Shown: positions 5,801 through 8,887 of the stretch, one piece after another
Position numbering within the stretch: position 1 is the first letter of the stretch
How the letters are laid out: each line of letters starts with the position of its first letter
Assembly: GCA_031274385.1 (NCBI GenBank)
Contig: JAISQH010000182.1
Coordinates: 1 to 8,887 of the forward strand
Origin: Planctomycetaceae bacterium
GTDB lineage: Bacteria; Planctomycetota; Planctomycetia; Pirellulales; Thermoguttaceae
DNA length: 8,887 nucleotides
Direction: 5' to 3'
Translations under genes and position numbers: made by a program
Notes under the pieces: generated by a model
Told to the model about the DNA's origin: nothing
The model's input: only the letters and a program-made list of their open reading frames with translations
Databases searched by the model: none

Positions 5801-7256
5801 TCCGTTGACGCCGTCCACTTCTCCGCCGTCTTTATTACCTCCGTATGTGCCAAACTATCCGGTTGGTGCGGTGGGTCAATCGAATGGATTTGCGGCACCA
5901 TCATGGCAACCGCCGATGGTTGGCGAATCGCTTTTGACCGGTTACGGCGGCGGCGGATTACCGTCCGGTTATTCGTGGCATTTGAGTGTGATTAACGCCG
6001 GTTATCCGCGTGACGCGGATTCAGGGCTTCTCCTGACAGCGCAGGCGATTCGTGCCGCTCAAAATCCGGTACAACAAGTTGCCTTACTCAGTGATGAACA
6101 AGCGGCAAAAGAAAGTTCCGAGTTGGACACGATCAAAGCCAAATACGTTTCGGTTGCTTGGGAACCGCTTCCAATGAACCAATCGGTTTGGTACACACGG
6201 GATGCCGGCGGACGCATTAAAAAACGATTTATGTTCGGTCCCGAAGGCGGCAGACCGCTCGTTGGCGATTTCAACGGCGATGGAATGGCAGAACTCGGCG
6301 TTTTCCAAGACGGAAAATGGTACATCGATATTAACGGTAACGGAGTTTGGGACGAGGAAGATTTGTGGTGTGAACTTGGCACTGCTACCGACCAACCGAT
6401 TGTTGGTGACTGGGACGGCGACGGTAAAGTGGACATCGGCATTTTCGGTCCTCAATGGGCTGGTGACGAGGCAATTATTGCGGATGAACCGGGTTTGCCA
6501 AGCGATTTGAACACCACAATGACATCGCGTCCAAAAAATATGCCGCCCAAAGGCGATGCGACGAAAAAGACCAGTCACATCCGGGCAATGAAACATTCGC
6601 AAAAAGGCGGTGTTCGCCTTGATGTTATTGACCATGTTTTCCAATACGGCAGCGAAGGCGATCAGGCGTTCACCGGTGATTTCTCCGGTGACGGTGTGAC
6701 CAAGATCGGTATTTACCGAAACGGAAAATGGTACATTGATTACAACGGCAACGGTCAATGGGACAACGAAGATATTTTCATTGATAATGCTGATTACGGT
6801 ATTGGGGTTCAGGGAATTCCGGTGGTTGGCGATTTTGGCGGTGACGGGATTGACAAGATCGGTTTGTTTGTCAACGGTGTTTGGCATCTTGATACGACGG
6901 GCGATTTCAAATTTGACACGAAAATCGAGTTCGGCGAATCGGGAGATTATCCGGTGGTGGGTGATTTTGATGGTGACGGGATTGCTCAGTTGGCGGTGTA
7001 CCGTGCGGAAAGGTTGGATTCGCTGCAAGCCCAAACAATGCCGAGTCAGGCTCCGGCGGAATCATTGACAACTTCAGAACCGCAACTCGCCCGTGCCGAT
7101 ACAACAGGACGGATTGCCTCTCAGTATCAGGGTGATGGTTCGCCGGATCAAGACAAAACAACCGATCAAGGAACATTGCCGGAAAAACTCCAACGGCACG
7201 GACGTTCGATGCACACTCCGCATTCCAACACCCCATTACACCGGCACCATCGGTAA
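2844..7256 (+). CDS. Giant planctomycete surface protein: LEPR-XLL motif, six SdrD B-like domains, FG-GAP/VCBS-like repeats
   Basis: This is a 1470-residue, probably secreted, calcium-binding structural or adhesive protein; no enzymatic motif is visible. Residues 1-30 are basic without a hydrophobic signal core, then FEEMEQRELLSA (31-42) matches the planctomycete LEPR-XLL sorting motif. Residues 45-250 form an unrecognised, probably beta-rich domain. Six SdrD B-like repeats start near 252, 373, 495, 618, 743 and 866 (about 122 residues each). Each has an EF-hand-like loop with D1-N3-N/D5-G6-E12 (first 261-272, last 875-886) and nearly all end NFGE. A proline-rich linker (981-1006) and Gly-rich patch follow. 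FG-GAP-like GDFxGDG repeats lie at about 1139, 1186, 1276, 1327 and 1371, with calcium-loop motifs DINGNGVWDEED (1162-1173) and DYNGNGQWDNED (1299-1310) between them. A 60-residue linker interrupts the FG-GAP set after the second copy. The tail (1387-1470) is polar and ends His/Arg-rich, with no LPXTG or membrane anchor. Confidence 0.92.
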   Translation: MGFFNHIFGTVSPNQKTGKRSKLFRKHICRFEEMEQRELLSATPYVAPDAINVGVVYHEDYSKGSHEDQGGDTFIVSWNGGADGTTLKKIAIDLTTSHAKEIMYFNVDPDSPQGINGSAFPFTILPDSDIGSNDVTFSISKNGQYLEIFFSNFEVGKLFKFKIDVNLKDSNNILPIVPGAHFEGSGFEAVFSSEKFEELTYNSTFVDTFANPQQFNLSVPADAYFDDPNDSRKAMTAGVVEQITESQKPLAGSISGYVYEDVNNDGIKASNENGIAGVWLELFVYENNQYVTTGLKVQTDATGFYRFDNIAGGKTYKVVETQQPGGYIDGKDTPGTIDDVTVGRAVPTDELADIHIGAKEDGINYNFGELKRASFSGFVYHDRNNNGIRENGEEGISGVKIQLQVLNSLGSYENVPDAVATTGADGQYSFDNLDSFKTYRVVETQPDDWTDGKDTVGKINGVPVGNVQQDDKISDIYLRFDEHGTEYNFGEYKMGSISGNVYEDKNNNGIREPGEPGIDGVTIYLCIVDENGNQKNIAQTVTHDGGQYSFDGLLEPGKTYCLTEENPEGYCDGINSIGTVSGVTTGELKPDNQDAMTNIIVGSGQEGINYNFAENRRGSLNGYVYEDANKNGQKDSGEAGIANAVLTLWVWDATGNKYVQTSKTATTDANGYYEFTGLCPFKKYQIVETQPAQYNDGQETVGSLGGDKSVNDVISNIDLPPDGKGNNYNFGELIPTPPPSVPGSLSGYVYVDANKNGSKESGESGIGGVTLTLYQLVNGSYVNTGKTATTDSNGYYIFKNLDPDQTYQIIERQPSSYDDGNETIGSLGGVLSANDVISDIILPQNGEGIGYNFGELEKTPPDPEKGSLSGYVYVDANGDGQKGTNERGISGVALSLWKFDGTTYLETGQMTTTDSNGYYIFTNLDPNETYMIVETQPDAYQDGADSIGTLGGNQLENDKIQDITLAPGQHGFDYNFGELEKETPQPPLTPSTSPPSLLPPYVPNYPVGAVGQSNGFAAPSWQPPMVGESLLTGYGGGGLPSGYSWHLSVINAGYPRDADSGLLLTAQAIRAAQNPVQQVALLSDEQAAKESSELDTIKAKYVSVAWEPLPMNQSVWYTRDAGGRIKKRFMFGPEGGRPLVGDFNGDGMAELGVFQDGKWYIDINGNGVWDEEDLWCELGTATDQPIVGDWDGDGKVDIGIFGPQWAGDEAIIADEPGLPSDLNTTMTSRPKNMPPKGDATKKTSHIRAMKHSQKGGVRLDVIDHVFQYGSEGDQAFTGDFSGDGVTKIGIYRNGKWYIDYNGNGQWDNEDIFIDNADYGIGVQGIPVVGDFGGDGIDKIGLFVNGVWHLDTTGDFKFDTKIEFGESGDYPVVGDFDGDGIAQLAVYRAERLDSLQAQTMPSQAPAESLTTSEPQLARADTTGRIASQYQGDGSPDQDKTTDQGTLPEKLQRHGRSMHTPHSNTPLHRHHR
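3597..5783 (+). repeat. Six tandem SdrB-encoding repeats (about 366 bp each)
   Basis: Units start at about 3597, 3960, 4326, 4695, 5070 and 5439. Units 4-6 look most alike: they share YVY-DAN openings and ACAACCGATTC-type DNA before the NGYY codons (around 5208 and 5577), suggesting later duplication of this part. Such arrays can expand or contract by recombination, so domain number may vary between strains. Confidence 0.8.
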
Positions 7257-7296
7257 CTTTTTAGTTTTCGTTTTTATTTTTTTCCCATTCCGTTTG

Positions 7297-7396
7297 ACGT
7301 TAGCGGCGGTGGCTTGCCCCCGATGAGAAGTTGTTGGGGACGCAAGCGTATAAAGAATCAATCATTTCGTCGGGGGCAAGCCCCCGTCGCTAACGT
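7297..7396. repeat. Inverted repeat with 30-bp arms downstream of the giant gene
   Basis: The arms 7297-7326 and 7367-7396 pair with three mismatches in 30 (ACGTTAGCG...GGCTTGCCCCCGA). The 40-base loop carries GGGGACGCAAGCG (7336-7348), identical to a 13-mer in the repeat at 909-1076. It starts 40 bases after the stop codon of the giant gene and could act as a transcript-end hairpin, though there is no T-run immediately after it. The GTTAGCGACGGGGGC-type arm is a dispersed repeat I recall from planctomycete spacers. Confidence 0.75.
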
Positions 7397-7470
7397 GACC
7401 TTCATAAAAGGAAAAAGAAAACCGAATATTCAAGTGAAAAAAGTATACCGAACTTTTTAGACACGATTCA

Positions 7471-7515
7471 CTGGACTTACAGATGATTTTGAAAAAGAAC
7501 ATCTTGTAAATCCAG
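7471..7515. repeat. Small imperfect inverted repeat
   Basis: CTGGACTTACAGATG (7471-7485) pairs with CATCTTGTAAATCCAG (7500-7515), allowing one bulge and one mismatch. The right half and following sequence (TCCAGTAAATCTTGTTTC) resemble the arms of the 2596-2764 repeat (AGGATTTTTGGGATT-type), so it may be a degenerate relative. Confidence 0.45.
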
Positions 7516-7532
7516 TAAATCTTGTTTCACTG

Positions 7533-7560
7533 ACAGGAAACGATTTTACCTGTTTTCTTT
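7533..7560 (+). terminator. Possible intrinsic terminator between convergent genes
   Basis: ACAGGAAA (7533-7540) pairs with TTTaCCTGT (7545-7553) around a CGAT loop with one bulged A, followed by TTTCTTT. The T-rich side is on the plus strand. It would stop read-through from the giant gene before it runs antisense into the bacterioferritin gene. It is 277 bases past the giant gene's stop, so the link is uncertain. Confidence 0.35.
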
Positions 7561-7581
7561 GTGCGGTGCGAAAAATCTTGA

Positions 7582-8070
7582 TTAATCTGCTGTACCGCTT
7601 GTTTGACGAGCCAAGAAGCTGTTGCCAAGTTTTTTGATGTGGGTTGCGGTATCGTCGAAGTAATTGAAGTGTTCCTGCTCCTCATTTATAATTTTTTCGA
7701 AGAGAGTTGCAGAGACAGCGTCGTTGTTTTCACGGCAAATTTTCGCAAATTCATTGTATTTGATCATGGTGGTTCTTTCCTCTTCGGTGTCGAAAAGGAA
7801 AATCGTATCGGCTTCCTGACCTTTAATGATTTTGCCATCAATTTCTGCTGTTGGTTCTTGCGAACCGTCAATATCCTTGATTCGTTCGGCAAACTCTTCG
7901 GCGTGCTTCATTTCGTCGATAGCAATTTTTTTAACAGCGGAAGCAAGTTTACCATAATCATCATCAGCCAAACCGTAATGTTGATTCAAATATTGGAGAA
8001 TTGCTTTCAATTCCATTGCCCGCGCTTTGTTTAGCACTTCAATTACGTTTTTAGATTGTTCTGGTGTCAT
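7582..8070 (-). CDS. bfr: Bacterioferritin
   Basis: This 162-residue protein, close to the usual length of about 158, stores iron as a ferric mineral inside a 24-subunit cytoplasmic shell, oxidising Fe(II) at a diiron centre. Aligned by eye with E. coli Bfr, all six ferroxidase ligands are present: E20, E53, H56, E98, E131 and H134. The key motifs are AMELKAILQY, IDEMKHAEE and INEEQEHFNYF. M54, in the position of the haem-ligating Met52, is also kept, which supports bacterioferritin rather than plain ferritin or Dps. There is no B-type N-terminal extension or targeting signal. ATG at 8070 is preceded by GGAG (8079-8082) with an 8-base gap, a good ribosome-binding site. No bacterioferritin-associated ferredoxin gene is next to it. 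The gene is convergent with the giant surface protein gene and codirectional with the tRNA upstream. Confidence 0.93.
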   Translation of the reverse strand: MTPEQSKNVIEVLNKARAMELKAILQYLNQHYGLADDDYGKLASAVKKIAIDEMKHAEEFAERIKDIDGSQEPTAEIDGKIIKGQEADTIFLFDTEEERTTMIKYNEFAKICRENNDAVSATLFEKIINEEQEHFNYFDDTATHIKKLGNSFLARQTSGTAD

Positions 8071-8103
8071 CGGTTAGTCTCCAAAATGTAGGGTTGTCAA
8101 TAA

Positions 8104-8130
8104 AATGAAATCGTGTTGAGTGATTTCATT
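8104..8130 (-). promoter_or_regulatory. Perfect 9-9-9 inverted repeat in the bfr leader (candidate operator)
   Basis: AATGAAATC (8104-8112) and GATTTCATT (8122-8130) are exact complements separated by nine bases. The site lies between the predicted bfr promoter and its start codon, so it could be a repressor site or a 5' UTR hairpin. It does not match the Fur (GATAATGATAATCATTATC) or PerR consensus as I know them. The regulator is unknown. Confidence 0.45.
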
Positions 8131-8149
8131 GAGAAAACGAACTCTTTGT

Positions 8150-8155
8150 ATTATA
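8150..8155 (-). promoter_or_regulatory. Putative -10 box of bfr
   Basis: The minus strand reads TATAAT exactly, about 80 bases before the bfr start codon. No good -35 hexamer is found 16-18 bases upstream, so the promoter may depend on an activator, or the match may be chance in AT-rich DNA. Confidence 0.35.
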
Positions 8156-8244
8156 CGCTAAAATACCGAGAGGAACAGTGGTAAGAGTAAAGATTCGGTT
8201 ATTTAGAGACTTTAGACCTAGTATTACAAATGAACAGAGCGACT

Positions 8245-8279
8245 AAAATAAAAAACGAGGACACGTATCCGTTTTCCTC
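8245..8279 (-). terminator. Intrinsic terminator downstream of tRNA-Pro
   Basis: Read on the minus strand, GAGGA pairs with TCCTC and an inner ACG pairs with CGT around a GATA loop, with a small AA/G internal loop. GTTTTTTATTTT follows. It sits about 70 bases past the tRNA 3' end and upstream of the bfr promoter, and so isolates the tRNA transcript from bfr. Confidence 0.6.
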
Positions 8280-8347
8280 ATTCTTACCACAAGCGATTTT
8301 GTCCGCGATGAAACTTTCGGGTTTCACTTGAAAAAGAACTGAGCAAG

Positions 8348-8422
8348 TCGGGGCAACTGGATTTGAACCAGCGGCCTCTGCGTCCCGAACGCAGCGCTCT
8401 AGCCAGGCTGAGCTATGCCCCG
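8348..8422 (-). tRNA. tRNA-Pro (anticodon CGG)
   Basis: The 75-nt cloverleaf can be folded by eye. The acceptor stem CGGGGCA/TGCCCCG is fully paired, the D-arm is GCTC/GAGC, the anticodon stem CTGCG/CGCAG carries loop TTCGGGA, and the T-arm GCTGG/CCAGT carries loop TTCAAAT. The anticodon CGG reads proline codon CCG. The discriminator base is A, and CCA is not encoded (CTT follows), so CCA must be added after transcription. Between it and the terminator lies a hairpin (TGAAAC/GTTTCA, 8309-8326) that may be trimmed with the 3' trailer. Confidence 0.95.
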
Positions 8423-8724
8423 ATTATTGCAACTATTAGATTCAACAATATTGTGCTGCAATCTCAAATTTAAGCCGTCAACATCTTCACCAATTCAAAT
8501 ATCCAGACTATTTTACTGACTTACTCTTATGTGTCAAGATGGAGGCAATCAACCCTTGTTATACCACACATTTTTTAACATACGTTTTTTTCTGGCGAAT
8601 ACGAAATAAACAAAATAAACCAAACAAACGAAATTTTGCTATACCCGACCCTGTCATAAAATGTTGTCCTTTGCTGGCAAAACTAAAAAAAACATTTCGC
8701 GGCTATAAAACTAAACTGTTGGTT
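8423..8724. other. Gene-free spacer upstream of tRNA-Pro
   Basis: No reading frame with coding character was found. It contains a good minus-strand promoter (8510-8537), the palindrome ACAATATTGT (8445-8454), and AT-rich, A-tract-bearing DNA from about 8570 to 8715 in which I see no further feature. Confidence 0.6.
8510..8537 (-). promoter_or_regulatory. Sigma-70-like promoter, probably for tRNA-Pro
   Basis: On the minus strand TTGACA (8532-8537) is followed after 16 bases by TAAAAT (8510-8515), a five-of-six match to the -10 consensus. Transcription would start near 8503 and give a leader of about 80 nt before the tRNA, removable by RNase P. It is the best promoter match I found in the window. 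Confidence 0.55.
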
Positions 8725-8887
8725 TTCAGAAGTTCAAAATCGGAGTTCAGAAGTCCAAAATCGGAGTTCAGAAGTCCAAAATCGGAGTTCAGAAGTCCAA
8801 AATCGGAGTTCAGAAGTCCAAAATCGGAGTTCAGAACTCCAAAATCGGAGTTCGGAACTCCAAAATCGGAGTTCGGAACTCCAAAAT
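8725..8887. repeat. 21-bp tandem repeat array, continuing past the window edge
   Basis: Seven complete 21-bp units start at 8725, 8746, 8767, 8788, 8809, 8830 and 8851, and a partial one at 8872. All share the core CCAAAATCGGAGTTC except the first, which has one change. Variants are ordered: CAGAAGTTC once, CAGAAGTCC four times, CAGAACTCC once, then CGGAACTCC. In the last units each junction forms a palindrome GGAGTTC-N-GAACTCC (8826-8840, 8847-8861, 8868-8882), the same half-sites as the palindromes at 18-173. There are no unique spacers, so it is not a CRISPR array. Confidence 0.9.

Noticed and set aside
6084..7034. 316-residue minus-strand reading frame
   Set aside because: It is the antisense shadow of the FG-GAP region of the giant gene. 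It has no ribosome-binding site and no domain, and the plus-strand product is clearly real.
7170..7256. Cell-wall or membrane anchor at the C-terminus of the giant protein
   Set aside because: There is no LPXTG, no hydrophobic helix and no PEP-CTERM-like motif; the tail is polar and His/Arg-rich.
7471..7515. bfr terminator
   Set aside because: The stem is imperfect and no T-run follows on the minus strand.
7603..8034. Plus-strand reading frame opposite bfr
   Set aside because: The minus strand encodes an unmistakable bacterioferritin with all its ligands; the plus frame is its shadow.
8725..8887. CRISPR array
   Set aside because: The 21-bp units are directly adjacent with no unique spacers, and no cas gene is present.
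8719..8887. Coding heptad repeat (FRSPKSE) in the 21-bp array
   Set aside because: A 21-bp unit without internal stops is open in several frames automatically. Only a TTG without a ribosome-binding site could start it, and the array runs off the window.

Overview
The window looks like chromosomal DNA from a planctomycete, probably of the Pirellulales type with a mid-to-low GC content. The main evidence is the giant gene at 2844-7256. Its N-terminus carries a variant of the planctomycete LEPR-XLL secretion/sorting motif (FEEMEQRELLSA), followed by SdrD B-like repeats and FG-GAP/VCBS-like repeats, an arrangement typical of large planctomycete surface proteins. The secreted WD40 protein upstream and the dense inverted repeats between genes fit the same group. 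Assignment below phylum level is inference.

Layout. 1-368: no confident gene, but three short palindromic repeats and a 19-bp-class inverted repeat. 369-737 (+): small, very AT-rich, hydrophobic hypothetical membrane protein. 738-1335: about 600 bases without a gene, holding a 22-bp tandem duplication, a large imperfect inverted repeat (909-1076) and a second repeat element (1217-1300). 1336-2562 (+): exported seven-bladed WD40 propeller protein. 2563-2843: spacer dominated by a 40-bp-arm inverted repeat. 2844-7256 (+): 1470-residue surface protein with six SdrB repeats, a proline-rich linker and five FG-GAP-like calcium-loop repeats. 7257-7581: spacer between convergent genes, with a 30-bp-arm inverted repeat, a smaller one and a terminator-like hairpin. 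7582-8070 (-): bacterioferritin with all six diiron ligands and the haem methionine. 8348-8422 (-): tRNA-Pro(CGG), with a plausible promoter upstream and intrinsic terminator downstream. 8725-8887: a 21-bp tandem array running off the window.

How it works together. I see no multigene operon or obvious pathway. The WD40 protein and the giant repeat protein are both predicted to be exported and could act at the cell envelope, but 281 bases with an inverted repeat separate them, so co-transcription is not supported. Bacterioferritin (iron storage and detoxification) and tRNA-Pro are housekeeping genes on the opposite strand. The most unusual aspect is the spacer DNA: almost every intergenic gap holds a different inverted-repeat family, two of them sharing an exact 13-mer, and the window begins and ends in repeats built on the same GGAGTTC/GAACTCC half-site. 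I found no defence system, transposase, CRISPR array or clearly new multigene system.
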